A stretch of DNA of 64,000 bases from Sorangium cellulosum So0157-2 (GTDB lineage: Bacteria; Myxococcota_A; Polyangia; Polyangiales; Polyangiaceae): NCBI RefSeq assembly GCF_000418325.1, contig NC_021658.1, positions 10,492,001 through 10,556,000 of the forward strand, in the 5' to 3' direction. The notes beneath the pieces are model-generated. The model had not been told where the DNA came from, ran no database searches, and was given only the letters and a program-made list of their open reading frames with translations. Each line of letters starts with the position of its first letter. The stretch's first letter is position 1. This document shows positions 28,364-37,124 of this stretch, piece after piece. Position numbers and translations under genes: made by a program.

Positions 28364-30193
28364 TCAGAGGGCGACGTGCGCGAGCGAGCCCGCCGAGGCG
28401 TCCCAGAGCGACCGCGCCCGGGAGAGGACCGCCGCGTGCACCTCGGTCCCCACCGCAGGGCCCGTCACCGAGACCTCGCCGCCCGAACCGAGCTCCACCC
28501 GCTCGACCCCGGCGTCCGGAAACTCGGCGCGCAAATCCTTCGTCATCCGCTCGCCGATGCGATCGAGCAGACGCGCGAGCCGGTCGGGCGTGATGTCCCG
28601 GAACGTGAGCACCTGCGGGAGCTTGAGCTCCGAGACGAGGCGCGCACGATCGGACAGGCCCCGCTCGGCGAGCCGCCTCTCCACGAGCGCCGCGAAGACG
28701 CTCCCGTAAGCCCGATCGACCTGCTCGCGCCGGAACCGCTCGTCGATCGACGGCCCGAGCCGCGTCTCCAGCTGCACGACGCCGTTCAGCCCGTTGGCGA
28801 AGCGCCCCTCGTTCTGCGCGAAGTACTCGCCGCGCGCGCGCAGGTCGGCGGCCAGCGACGCGAAATGATCGCCCATCGTCGAGAGGGCCCGCAGCACGAG
28901 ATCGGTGAACCGGAGCTCCTCCCGGATCCAGCCCACGTCCGTCACGCGGTCGGCCATGAACGGCCAGACGACCAGGTTGTAGTAGTTGTTGAAATCGAGC
29001 AGGTACTTCAGCCGGTAGAGCTCGAAGGAGCCGAACACCGGGTACATGCGCTCATAGAGCCGCAGCGTGCTGTCGTACTTGAACCGGTAGTACGCGTCGT
29101 ACGCCGCGACCCGCTCCTCGAACCCGGCACGGTCGCCGCCCACGTCGGCGAGGATCATCTGCGTGATGAACTCGTTCGCGGTCGCGATGAAATCAGAGCC
29201 GGGGCTGTAGAACGGATCGGTGAACGCGCCCGCCTCGCCGGTCACGGCGTAACGGTCGGTCGAGAAGTACCGGTCCGCGTGGTACGGCAGGTGGGCGTAG
29301 GCCTGGAAATCCTCGAGCTCCGCCCCCTCGAGCAGCTCGCGCACGGCGCGGTGCGCGCCGAGGAAGCGCTCGAAGTCCGCGCGCGTGCGCGGCCCGGGCA
29401 GCGCGCCGGCCGGCGCGTTCCCCTCGCCGATGCGGTCCTTGTCGAAGACCACGCCCACGCTCATGAGATCGCCCGCGAGCGGGATGAACCAGATCCAGTA
29501 CCCGTCGTACATGAAGTGGTTCGTCGACAGGTGGCGCGACGTGTACCGCGCGCGCGACCGCCACGCCGCGTCCGTGACCGCGTCGAGCCCCGCGACGCCG
29601 CGGTAACGCCCCCACGCGGCCGCGGTGTTGAGCCGCGTCTCTTTGTGCACCTTCACGCCGAGCTTGCGGAGGAGCACGTGCCGCCGGCCAGAGGCGTCGC
29701 ACACCCAGCGGCAGGCGACCTCGCGCCGCTCGCCGCCCTGCTCGTAGACCACCTTGTGCCGCCCGCCCCCGTCGATCGCGAGGTCGACCACCTTGGCGCC
29801 GAGCTCGACCTCGGCGCCCGCCGCGCGGTTCATCGCGACGAGATCGCGCTCCAGCCGCGCGCGCTCGAGCTGGAAGCTCGGGTGGAACGGCATGTGGTCC
29901 GAGCCGATCTCGCTCATCCGCGGGAGCGGGAGATCCTTGCCCGGCCCGTCGAAGAAGAAGCGGAGCCCGTTCTTCGGCAGCTGGTGCTGGTAGAGGTACG
30001 TGCCGAGGTTCAGCCGGCGAACCATGTAGTTCGCCGCGACCTCCACCGTGCTCTCCCCGACCTTGTAGTCCTCCATCGCGCCCGCGGCCTCGAGCACGAG
30101 GACCCCGAGATCCGGGCGCGCGAGGCGGAGCTGCCGCGCGAGGAAGCCGCCGGCGATGCCGCTGCCGATGATGACGATGTCGAAGGTGCGCAT
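28364..30193 (-). CDS. Flavin-dependent halogenase
   Basis: A 609-residue FAD enzyme that would halogenate an aromatic or activated substrate. The nucleotide-binding start is DIVIIGSGIAGGFLARQL. Lys74 in LPKNGLRFF sits where the catalytic Lys of PrnA-type enzymes lies, in the block that follows KVGEST. WIWFIP at 233-238 fits the WxWxIP motif that separates halogenases from monooxygenases. FYSPGSDFI is a late family block. The extra C-terminal ~170 residues have no assigned role. It starts 11 bp after the acyltransferase stop, so the two form an operon. Substrate is unknown; a carrier-bound or lipid phenol is possible. Confidence 0.85.
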   Translation of the reverse strand: MRTFDIVIIGSGIAGGFLARQLRLARPDLGVLVLEAAGAMEDYKVGESTVEVAANYMVRRLNLGTYLYQHQLPKNGLRFFFDGPGKDLPLPRMSEIGSDHMPFHPSFQLERARLERDLVAMNRAAGAEVELGAKVVDLAIDGGGRHKVVYEQGGERREVACRWVCDASGRRHVLLRKLGVKVHKETRLNTAAAWGRYRGVAGLDAVTDAAWRSRARYTSRHLSTNHFMYDGYWIWFIPLAGDLMSVGVVFDKDRIGEGNAPAGALPGPRTRADFERFLGAHRAVRELLEGAELEDFQAYAHLPYHADRYFSTDRYAVTGEAGAFTDPFYSPGSDFIATANEFITQMILADVGGDRAGFEERVAAYDAYYRFKYDSTLRLYERMYPVFGSFELYRLKYLLDFNNYYNLVVWPFMADRVTDVGWIREELRFTDLVLRALSTMGDHFASLAADLRARGEYFAQNEGRFANGLNGVVQLETRLGPSIDERFRREQVDRAYGSVFAALVERRLAERGLSDRARLVSELKLPQVLTFRDITPDRLARLLDRIGERMTKDLRAEFPDAGVERVELGSGGEVSVTGPAVGTEVHAAVLSRARSLWDASAGSLAHVAL

Positions 30194-30204
30194 GACGCCG
30201 GCCC

Positions 30205-31542
30205 TTATACCCCGCCGCCGGCCGGCGCCGCGGGCTCTCCGAGCAGCTCGGCGCGGAGCGCGCCCGGCATCGCCGCCGCCTCGTCCGGGCGGAGCAGCCC
30301 GTCGCCGTAGACGATCGACGCCGAGAGGCGCCCGCCGAAGCGGCTGAAGATGACCTGGAAGCCCGGCGGCGTGACCACCGCGGGCAGCGGGTGCGCCGAG
30401 CGCACCGGCAGCCCCGCGAACCGGTCCACCGTCACCGCGCCGGGGTTCGAGACGATGAGCGAGGCGAGCTCGCCCTCGAACGGCTGGTCGCCGAGCCAGC
30501 GGTAGACCGGCCCGGGGAGCCAGCGGGCCAGATCGAGCGCGGCGACCATCGCGAGATCGAGCCGGTCGCGCACCATCGCGCGCTGCTGCTCGGCCACGCG
30601 GGCCACCGCGCGGGCGTCGTCGTAGAGCTCGTCGCGGCCGAGCGAGAGCAGGACCATCGTGAGGTGATTGCCGAAGAGCCGCCGCGCGCCCCCCTTGGGA
30701 TCGAGCGAGAGGGGCAGCGGGACCACGTGGTGCGGCGGGGCGAAGCCGCGGGCCACGAGCGCGCGATCGGCGAGCCGCGCCGCCGCGATCAGCATCAGGC
30801 TCGTCTCGGCGAGCCGCGCGCGCTGCCGCACCCGGAGATCGAAGGCGCGGGTCTCCTCCGCCGACAGCGCGAGCCGCGCGACGCGGGAGGTCGCGGCCCG
30901 CACCCCCGGACAGGCGCGCGCGAGCGACAGGATCGGCGCGCGGCCGAGCGCCAGCACGTGGGCCTTGTAGGCGCGCGCCAGGGCGAGCCGCTCGTCGCGG
31001 CCCATCGCCCCGAGGAGGCGCTCGGGCGCGTCGTGCCGCTCCTGCCGCAGCGGCGGGTCGTCCGGCGCGTCGCCGCTGCCGGAGCCGAGCCACGCGACGA
31101 GCCGGTCCGCGCCCCTGCCGTCCGTCAGCGCGTGGTGGTGGCGGAGCACGACCGTGTCGCCCTCCCCCGCCCCGCGCACGACGTCGAGCGCCCACGGCCG
31201 CTCCCCGGAGATCCGCTCCGCGAGCAGCGCCTCGATGCGCGCCGCGCGCTCGCGCTCGCCGGCGACCTCGTGGAGGCGCGGCTCGGGGGCGCGCCGGTGG
31301 TGATCGACCACCCAGCGGGGCCGCCCCACCCGCCCGAGCACGCTGTTGTCGAGCCGGAAGCGGAGCTCCGGCAGCGCCCGCGTCGCGCGCTCGAGGCGCG
31401 CCGCGAGCCGGCCGAGGTCGAGGCGGCCGTCGAGCTCGAGCACGAACAGACAGTGATTCCCCGCCTGGCCGCGCGCGCGCATGGCGCGATCGTTCATGAG
31501 GTGGAAGTGGTCGATCCCCCCGAGCAGAACGGTCGATGTCAT
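30205..31542 (-). CDS. Condensation/WS-DGAT-like acyltransferase (HHxxxDG motif)
   Basis: A 445-residue cytosolic acyltransferase. HHALTDG at 136-142 is the catalytic HHxxxDG motif shared by wax-ester synthase/DGAT, condensation domains and PapA-type enzymes. The MNDRAMRARG start and the later block FGNHLTMVLLSLGRD with VSNPGAVTVD resemble the WS/DGAT layout (NH box and SN-G box). It would join an acyl-thioester to an alcohol or amine. First gene of the operon with the halogenase, and divergent from the LysR regulator. The product cannot be deduced. Confidence 0.8.
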   Translation of the reverse strand: MTSTVLLGGIDHFHLMNDRAMRARGQAGNHCLFVLELDGRLDLGRLAARLERATRALPELRFRLDNSVLGRVGRPRWVVDHHRRAPEPRLHEVAGERERAARIEALLAERISGERPWALDVVRGAGEGDTVVLRHHHALTDGRGADRLVAWLGSGSGDAPDDPPLRQERHDAPERLLGAMGRDERLALARAYKAHVLALGRAPILSLARACPGVRAATSRVARLALSAEETRAFDLRVRQRARLAETSLMLIAAARLADRALVARGFAPPHHVVPLPLSLDPKGGARRLFGNHLTMVLLSLGRDELYDDARAVARVAEQQRAMVRDRLDLAMVAALDLARWLPGPVYRWLGDQPFEGELASLIVSNPGAVTVDRFAGLPVRSAHPLPAVVTPPGFQVIFSRFGGRLSASIVYGDGLLRPDEAAAMPGALRAELLGEPAAPAGGGV

Positions 31543-31708
31543 GGTCTCCGCAGGGCGCCGCAGGTCGGGCGGAGCCGCGGGCGACCCTAGCAGCCGCGCT
31601 GGCCGCACGACAGCACCGCAGGCGCCCCGCCGCCCACGCGCCGCCCACGCTCCGGCGCGCTCGCTCGCCCCCGCGCGCGCCCGCGCGCAAGAAAACGTAA
31701 ATATCCGT

Positions 31709-31720
31709 CGCATGCATGCG
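31709..31720. promoter_or_regulatory. 12-bp palindrome, candidate LysR operator
   Basis: CGCATGCATGCG is a perfect palindrome in the 200-bp divergent region between the acyltransferase-halogenase operon and the LysR gene. It sits next to an unusually AT-rich block (about 31691-31703), which is a likely promoter location. Confidence 0.45.
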
Positions 31721-31742
31721 CGCTTCGGTTATCATTCCGCGG

Positions 31743-32681
31743 GTGAATCTCTCGGCGATCGACGTCAACCTCGTGATCGCGCTCGACGCCTTGCTCCAGG
31801 AGCGCAGCGTGACCCACGCGGCCCGCCGGGTGGGGCTCAGCCAGCCCGCGATGAGCCACGCGCTGACGCGGCTGCGCGAGCTGTTCTCCGATCCGCTGCT
31901 CGTCCGGGTCGGGCGGCAGATGGCCCTCACCTCGCGCGCCGAGGCGATGACCCCGCAGGTCGCGGCGCTCATGCACGACCTCGCGAGCCTCTTCGGCGGG
32001 GCGAGGCCGGCGTTCGAGCCGAGGGCGAGCGAGCGCACGTTCCGGATCGCCACGACGGCGTACGTGGAGCTCCTCCTGCTGCCGCAGCTCAACGAGGTGC
32101 TCGCGGAGAGCGGACCGAAGCTCGCGCTCCACCTGCTCCCCCTCGACGCCCGCGCCGTCGACGCGCTCCGCAACGGCGAGATCGACCTCGCGATCGGCGC
32201 CTTCCCGGAGGGCGCGCTCCCGCCCGACGTGCGCCGCGCGGCGCTCTTCGACGATCGCTTCACCGGGCTCGCGCGCTCGAGCCACCCGAGCGCGCGCGGG
32301 CGCGTCGACCTCCAGGCCTACGCCGCCCTCGGGCACGCCGTCGTCCCCCGGCAGGCCGCCCACGACGGGGGCGCGGACGACCTCATCGCGGCGCGCGGCG
32401 TCGCGCGCCGCGAGGTCATCGCGGTGCCGCACGTGTTCCTCCTGCCGCACGTCGTCACGTCGTCGGACCTCGTGGCCACCGTGGCCACGCGCCTCGGCCG
32501 CGCGTTCTCGAGCCTGATGCCGCTCCGCACCTTCGACCTGCCGTTCGAGCTGCCGCCCATCGAGATCGCGATGGCGTGGAACGGCAGGACCGAGGACGAG
32601 CCCGCGCGGGCGTGGCTGCGCGGCGTCGTGACGGCCGCCGTCCCGCAGATGCGGGAGGCGACCCGACGGAAGCGCATCTGA
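31743..32681 (+). CDS. LysR-family transcriptional regulator
   Basis: A 312-residue DNA-binding regulator. The N-terminal winged HTH reads DVNLVIALDALLQERSVTHAARRVGLSQPAMSHALTRLRELF, in the NodD/NahR-like style; the effector-binding domain spans ~90-300. A GTG at 31743 gives the usual NLSAIDVNL start. An ATG at 31716 is possible but would overlap the palindrome at 31709. Being divergent from the halogenase operon, it is the likely regulator of that operon and of itself. The ligand is unknown. Confidence 0.92.
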   Translation: MNLSAIDVNLVIALDALLQERSVTHAARRVGLSQPAMSHALTRLRELFSDPLLVRVGRQMALTSRAEAMTPQVAALMHDLASLFGGARPAFEPRASERTFRIATTAYVELLLLPQLNEVLAESGPKLALHLLPLDARAVDALRNGEIDLAIGAFPEGALPPDVRRAALFDDRFTGLARSSHPSARGRVDLQAYAALGHAVVPRQAAHDGGADDLIAARGVARREVIAVPHVFLLPHVVTSSDLVATVATRLGRAFSSLMPLRTFDLPFELPPIEIAMAWNGRTEDEPARAWLRGVVTAAVPQMREATRRKRI

Positions 32682-32739
32682 GGGAAGTCCGAGGGAATCC
32701 GATGGAAACGGAGCGCGCGGCGGGCGCGCCCCGGCGCGG

Positions 32740-35115
32740 CTAGCGGCCGAGCGCCTCGGCGCGGTTCACGATGCGCGGCGTGAGGAAGATGACGAGCTCG
32801 CTCCGGGTATCGCTCGCGCGGCGCCGCTGGAAGAGCAGGCCGAGGACGGGGATGTCCCCGAAGAACGGCACCTGATCGAGGTTCCGGCCGGTGTTGCGGG
32901 TGAAGATCCCGCCGATCACCGCCGTGTGCCCGTCCATGATCAGCAGGTCGGTCTCCGCCTCGCGCTTCAGGATGGTGGGGTCGCCGCGGGCCGAGGTCTG
33001 GTTGAAGTCGGGCTCGTCGCGGTTGATCTTCACGTGCATCGCGACGCTGCCGTCCGACGTGACGTGCGGCTTGACGAGCAGCTGGAGCTTCGCCTCCTGG
33101 AAGGTCGTCTGCACGCCCTGGGCGCTGATCTGCGAGAACGGGATCAGCGTTCCCTGGCTGATCCGCGCCTCCCGGTTGTCGAGCGTGAGGATGCGCGGGC
33201 TCGAGATGATCCGCAGCATGCCGCTCGCCTCGGCGGCGGAGAGCCGGACGCCGAGGTTGACGGTGTTGTTGATCGAGCCGAGCGTGAAGCCGAGCGCGCC
33301 GCCCTGCCCGGCGCCGACGACGGCCGGCAGGTTCACCGCGAAGTTCGGGTTCGAGACCGTGTTCGAGAACGGCGAGAGGCCGCCGGTCGGGGTGTTCGTG
33401 TCGGTCGCGCCGCCGGCGAGGCCGATCGCCGAGGGGAACACGAGCCCCGTCGGGTTGCCGGTCGCCGCGCTGAACGTCCCGTCGCCGCCCCACTGGATGC
33501 CGATGTCGCGCACGTAGCGGCTCGTCGCCTCCACCACCCGCGCCTCGATCAGCACCTGCGGCGTCTGCGTGTCGAGCGAGCGGACGAGCTCCTCGATCTG
33601 GTTCAGGTTGCCCGCGACGTCGCGCGCGATGAGCACGTTGGTCCGCTCGTCGACCGCGAGCGAGCCGCGCGGCGAGAGCATGTCCTTCGCGCGATCCTGG
33701 AGGTCCTTCGCGTCGGCGTAGTTGATCGGGATGAGCCGCGTCTCGATGGGCGCGAGCTGGAGCTCGCTCTTGCGCCGCGCGATCGCGAGCTCCCGCTCCT
33801 TGTTGAGATCGGCGATCGGCGCGACGCGGATCATGTTGCCCTGCCGGACCACGCCGAGGCCCTTGGCCTGGAGCACCGTCTCGAGCGCCTGGTCCCACGG
33901 GACGTTGCGCATCCGGATGGTGACCGTCCCGCTCACGTTGTCGGCGGTCACGATGTTCACCCGCCCCACGTCCGAGATCAGCCGGAGGACGTTGTGGATG
34001 TCCGCGTCCTTCAGGTCGAGGTCGATCCGCCGCCCCGTGAACCGCCGCTGCTGCCCCGCGAGCGCGGGCGTGAAGGCGCCGGCCTGGTCGGGCTCGACGA
34101 GCGACTCCTGGCTGCTCTCCTGATGGTGGGGGCTGCGCCCGGCGAAGCCGGGCTCTGCCCCCACACCCCCGTCCGCGCCCTCGAACGAGGTCTCGACCCT
34201 CGGCGCCGCGTCCCCGAGGAGATCCTCGCGCGCCACCGTGCGGGTCCGCCGCGCCGCGCCCCCGTCGGCGCCGATCCCCGAGAGCGTCGAGGGCAGCGCC
34301 CCCTTCGCGACGCTGAGCACGAGCGCGTTGCCCTCGCGCGCGAGCGCGCCCGCGGCGCCCTCGGCCTGCTCGACCTCGACGACGACCTTGGAGCCGTCGC
34401 TGTTGCGCCGGAACGCCGAGATCGCCCGCACCGGGCCGCCGAAGGCGCCGACGTCGAGCTTGCGCTGGAGGGCGTCGGGGAGCCGCGCGCCGCTGAGCTC
34501 GATCACCCGGCGGCCGGCCCTCCCGGTCGACTCGCGGTAGCTCGGGATCGACGAGAGCTCGATGATGACCCGGTCGACCGTCGCCTGGTGCTCGAAGCGC
34601 ACGTCGGTGATCGTCGCCGGCTCGCGGGCCGGCGCCGCCGCCTCGCGCGAGGCCGGGGCCCGCGCCGTCATCGGCGCGGTCGCGTCGGCGGCGGCGAGCT
34701 CGATCACGAGCGCGCCCTGCTCGGCGCGGATCCGGTAGGCCGCCGGGCGCGCCAGCTGCACGAGCACCCGCGTCGTGCGCTGCGCCGCCGCGCCGAACCC
34801 CTGGGTCATCACCCCCGCCACGATCGCGTTGCCGTCCGTGATCGCGCCGGGCGCCCCGGCCGCCTCGGCGCCCTCGAGGTCGACGAGGATCCGCTTGCCG
34901 CCGTCCGCCACGCGCGCCGAGAAGCGCGGCGCGCCGCTGGTCGCGACCACGATCTCGGCCCTGTCTTCCGAGGGCGCCGTGAGCCTGACGTCGCTCACCC
35001 GGATCGGGGCGGCGGCGTCCGCGTCTCCCGCAGGAGCGAGGATCAACATCATCCCGAGTGCCGCAGCACGGCGAAGCGCGCCCCGCCTCGGGCGATAGTC
35101 TCGATTGCTCTTCAT
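32740..35115 (-). CDS. pilQ: Type IV pilus secretin PilQ
   Basis: A 791-residue outer-membrane secretin for the type IV pilus. A signal peptide precedes AMIN-type domains at ~30-130 and ~165-270, which bind peptidoglycan. The secretin N0/STN part is RIDLDLKDADIHNVLRLISDVGRVNIV, then an N1 domain (TRLIPINYADAKDLQD). The C-terminal secretin domain shows VLIEARVVEATSRYVRDIGIQWGG, TLIPFSQISAQGVQ and GGIFTRNTG...PFFGDIPVLGLLF. It ends the pilMNOPQ operon, 88 bp after pilP, the longest gap in the operon. Confidence 0.96.
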   Translation of the reverse strand: MKSNRDYRPRRGALRRAAALGMMLILAPAGDADAAAPIRVSDVRLTAPSEDRAEIVVATSGAPRFSARVADGGKRILVDLEGAEAAGAPGAITDGNAIVAGVMTQGFGAAAQRTTRVLVQLARPAAYRIRAEQGALVIELAAADATAPMTARAPASREAAAPAREPATITDVRFEHQATVDRVIIELSSIPSYRESTGRAGRRVIELSGARLPDALQRKLDVGAFGGPVRAISAFRRNSDGSKVVVEVEQAEGAAGALAREGNALVLSVAKGALPSTLSGIGADGGAARRTRTVAREDLLGDAAPRVETSFEGADGGVGAEPGFAGRSPHHQESSQESLVEPDQAGAFTPALAGQQRRFTGRRIDLDLKDADIHNVLRLISDVGRVNIVTADNVSGTVTIRMRNVPWDQALETVLQAKGLGVVRQGNMIRVAPIADLNKERELAIARRKSELQLAPIETRLIPINYADAKDLQDRAKDMLSPRGSLAVDERTNVLIARDVAGNLNQIEELVRSLDTQTPQVLIEARVVEATSRYVRDIGIQWGGDGTFSAATGNPTGLVFPSAIGLAGGATDTNTPTGGLSPFSNTVSNPNFAVNLPAVVGAGQGGALGFTLGSINNTVNLGVRLSAAEASGMLRIISSPRILTLDNREARISQGTLIPFSQISAQGVQTTFQEAKLQLLVKPHVTSDGSVAMHVKINRDEPDFNQTSARGDPTILKREAETDLLIMDGHTAVIGGIFTRNTGRNLDQVPFFGDIPVLGLLFQRRRASDTRSELVIFLTPRIVNRAEALGR

Positions 35116-35203
35116 TGCACTCCCGCTTCGCGGTGACGCGAGATCTGCGTCACGCTGCCGGGAGGCTACTTCGGGTGCCCGGATCGGGCCCAATTCGTGG
35201 CGG

Positions 35204-35845
35204 TCAGGGCGAACCGAAGGCCGACTCGTCCGCGTCGCCGAGCGGCCTCAGCGCGATCACCCGCGTGGTCGGCGGGATCTCCGGGTGCGACGGGTCCTCG
35301 CGGATGAAGACGACGTCCGAGTCGCGGATCCGGTCGACCCGCCAGTTCACGGCCACGTCGACGCCCGTCGGGCCGCCGGCGTGCACGATCTCGGCCTTGC
35401 CGACGAAGTCGCCCACCTTCACCACCCACCCGAGCCCCGTCGGATCGGTGAGCAGCGCGCGGGCGGGGGCGCGCGAGACGACGCCGACCAGCTTGAGCTC
35501 GTCGAGCGCGAAGCGATCCACGAGCACCTGGCGCTGGATCGTCACCCGCCCCCGGGCCTGCGTGGCGAAGAGCGACTCGAAGCTCCGGAACGGGTCGCGG
35601 CTCCGGTCGCTCTCGGAGAAGTCGGCCTCCTGGAACTCCCGGAGCGGCAGCGGCGGCAGCTCGGGCGCGCCGGCGTCCGCGGACGCGGCCGCGGGGGCGC
35701 CGGCGCGCGCCGGCGAGGCGCTGGACGGCGGCCTGGCCTTCGGCGCGCTGGTGATGACGTCCGGCTCGTCCTCGCACCCCGCGAGCGAGACGGCCGCGAG
35801 GGCGGTCGCCCCGAGCGCGATCAGCATCATCCGGCCGGCGTTCAC
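35204..35845 (-). CDS. pilP: Type IV pilus inner-membrane lipoprotein PilP
   Basis: A 213-residue lipoprotein: AAVSLAGCEDEP lipobox, a Pro/Ala-rich spacer, then the PilP domain (SRDPFRSFES..., FALDELKLVGVVSRAPARALL, GWVVKVGDFVG). It links the PilN/PilO pair to the PilQ secretin. The GTG start at 35843-35845 overlaps the pilO stop (GTGA), which indicates translational coupling. Confidence 0.93.
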   Translation of the reverse strand: MNAGRMMLIALGATALAAVSLAGCEDEPDVITSAPKARPPSSASPARAGAPAAASADAGAPELPPLPLREFQEADFSESDRSRDPFRSFESLFATQARGRVTIQRQVLVDRFALDELKLVGVVSRAPARALLTDPTGLGWVVKVGDFVGKAEIVHAGGPTGVDVAVNWRVDRIRDSDVVFIREDPSHPEIPPTTRVIALRPLGDADESAFGSP

Positions 35846-36480
35846 CGCACACCTCCGCCGCCCCGCCGCTTCACGCCGCTCGTCGACGTCTCCCCCGCGC
35901 GCACCGCGCGGAACGCGGTCGCGAGGCACTCCACCTCGACCTCCACGTCGGTCCCCACGACCTTCGGCTCCTTGATCTGGACCTCCTCGAGGTTGATGAT
36001 GCGATCGAGCTGCCCCACGCCGTGGAAGAACTTCGCCACCTGGTGGAACTTCCCCGAGAGCGTCAGCTTCATCGGCACCTTGGAGAAGAACTCCTGCGGG
36101 ATCTCCTCGGTGGGGCTCCACGACGTCAGGTTGACGCCGGAGACGGTCGCGACGCCCTGGATCGCGGAGAGGAAGGCGGGCGTCTCGGACTCGTCGGGGA
36201 GGATCTTCTTCTGCTCGCGGCTCAGCTGCTCGCGGCGGGTCTTCTCGTCGAGGTCCTTCTGGTAGGCGGCCTTGGACGCCTGCGCCTTCGTGAGCTCCGC
36301 CTGGAGCGACTGCTGCCGCTGGACGGCGCCCTCGATCTGCGAGTCGACCTCGGCGTAGAAGCCGACGAAGTACAGGATGCCGACGAGCGCCGCGAAGAGC
36401 GCGCCGACGCCGACCTTGGCGAGCGGCGGCAGCCGGTCGAGCGCCGAGCCGGCCTGCACGGGCTGGGGCTTCGTGGCCAT
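35842..36480 (-). CDS. pilO: Type IV pilus alignment protein PilO
   Basis: A 212-residue bitopic inner-membrane protein. It has a short cytoplasmic tail, one TM segment (VGVGALFAALVGILYFVGFYA), a coiled coil (~45-95) and a periplasmic ferredoxin-like domain (FSKVPMKLTLSGKFHQVAKFF). It pairs with PilN. The ATG shares one base with the pilN stop (TGATG), and the stop overlaps the pilP start. Confidence 0.93.
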   Translation of the reverse strand: MATKPQPVQAGSALDRLPPLAKVGVGALFAALVGILYFVGFYAEVDSQIEGAVQRQQSLQAELTKAQASKAAYQKDLDEKTRREQLSREQKKILPDESETPAFLSAIQGVATVSGVNLTSWSPTEEIPQEFFSKVPMKLTLSGKFHQVAKFFHGVGQLDRIINLEEVQIKEPKVVGTDVEVEVECLATAFRAVRAGETSTSGVKRRGGGGVR

Positions 36481-37124
36481 CAGTACCTCACCTTCAGCTG
36501 CAGCGCGAACGAGACGAGCTCGAGCCGCGACGCCTTCTCGTTCTCCTTCTTCCCCGGGAGCAGCTGCACGTCGTAGAAGTACGAGGACAGCTTGAGCCGC
36601 TGGGCGAGCTCGTACACGTCGGTGCCGTCGCGCGCGAGCCCCTCGATGCGCACGGTCCGCTCGGACTCGACGTAGCTCGAGAGCCACAGCCGCCGGCTGT
36701 CCCAGGACGGGTTGTAGACGGCGAGCGGGTTCTCCTTGCGGAGCTGCGCGAGCTTGTCCGGGTCGGCGGTCGGCCCCTTGCCGTTCGTGAGCAGCTGCGC
36801 GAGCTCGAGCAGCACCGCCGTCGGCCCGCTGCGCGCCGCCTGGAGCTTCGCGATGGCGTCCTCGCGCGCGCGGAGGACCTCGAGCGCCTTCTTGATCTCC
36901 TCGTGGTTCGCGACGAGCGTGCGGATCTCCTGGATCTGGCTCTGGAGCACCGTGTTCTTCCGCGTCTGCTCGTCGAGCTCCTCGACCTTCGTCTGGTGGA
37001 AGAGGAAGAGGGCGACGATCTCGAGGATCACGACGCCGAGCGTGACGAGCAGCCACCGCTGGCTCGCCTGGGGCGCGGCCCCGCGCGTGCCGCGGCGCTG
37101 CGGGAGCAGGTTGACGCGGATCAC
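36480..37124 (-). CDS. pilN: Type IV pilus assembly protein PilN
   Basis: A 214-residue protein with the conserved cytoplasmic motif IRVNLLPQR that binds PilM. One TM segment follows (WLLVTLGVVILEIVALFLF), then a coiled coil and a periplasmic domain (WLSSYVESERTVRIEGLARDG). It starts with GTG at 37122-37124, overlapping the pilM stop (GTGA). With PilM, PilO and PilP it forms the inner-membrane alignment complex. Confidence 0.94.
   Translation of the reverse strand: MIRVNLLPQRRGTRGAAPQASQRWLLVTLGVVILEIVALFLFHQTKVEELDEQTRKNTVLQSQIQEIRTLVANHEEIKKALEVLRAREDAIAKLQAARSGPTAVLLELAQLLTNGKGPTADPDKLAQLRKENPLAVYNPSWDSRRLWLSSYVESERTVRIEGLARDGTDVYELAQRLKLSSYFYDVQLLPGKKENEKASRLELVSFALQLKVRY

Noticed and set aside
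30194..32263. Leftward frame extending the halogenase N-terminus by about 690 residues
   Set aside because: It overlaps the acyltransferase and LysR genes in other frames; the halogenase FAD motif starts at 30193.
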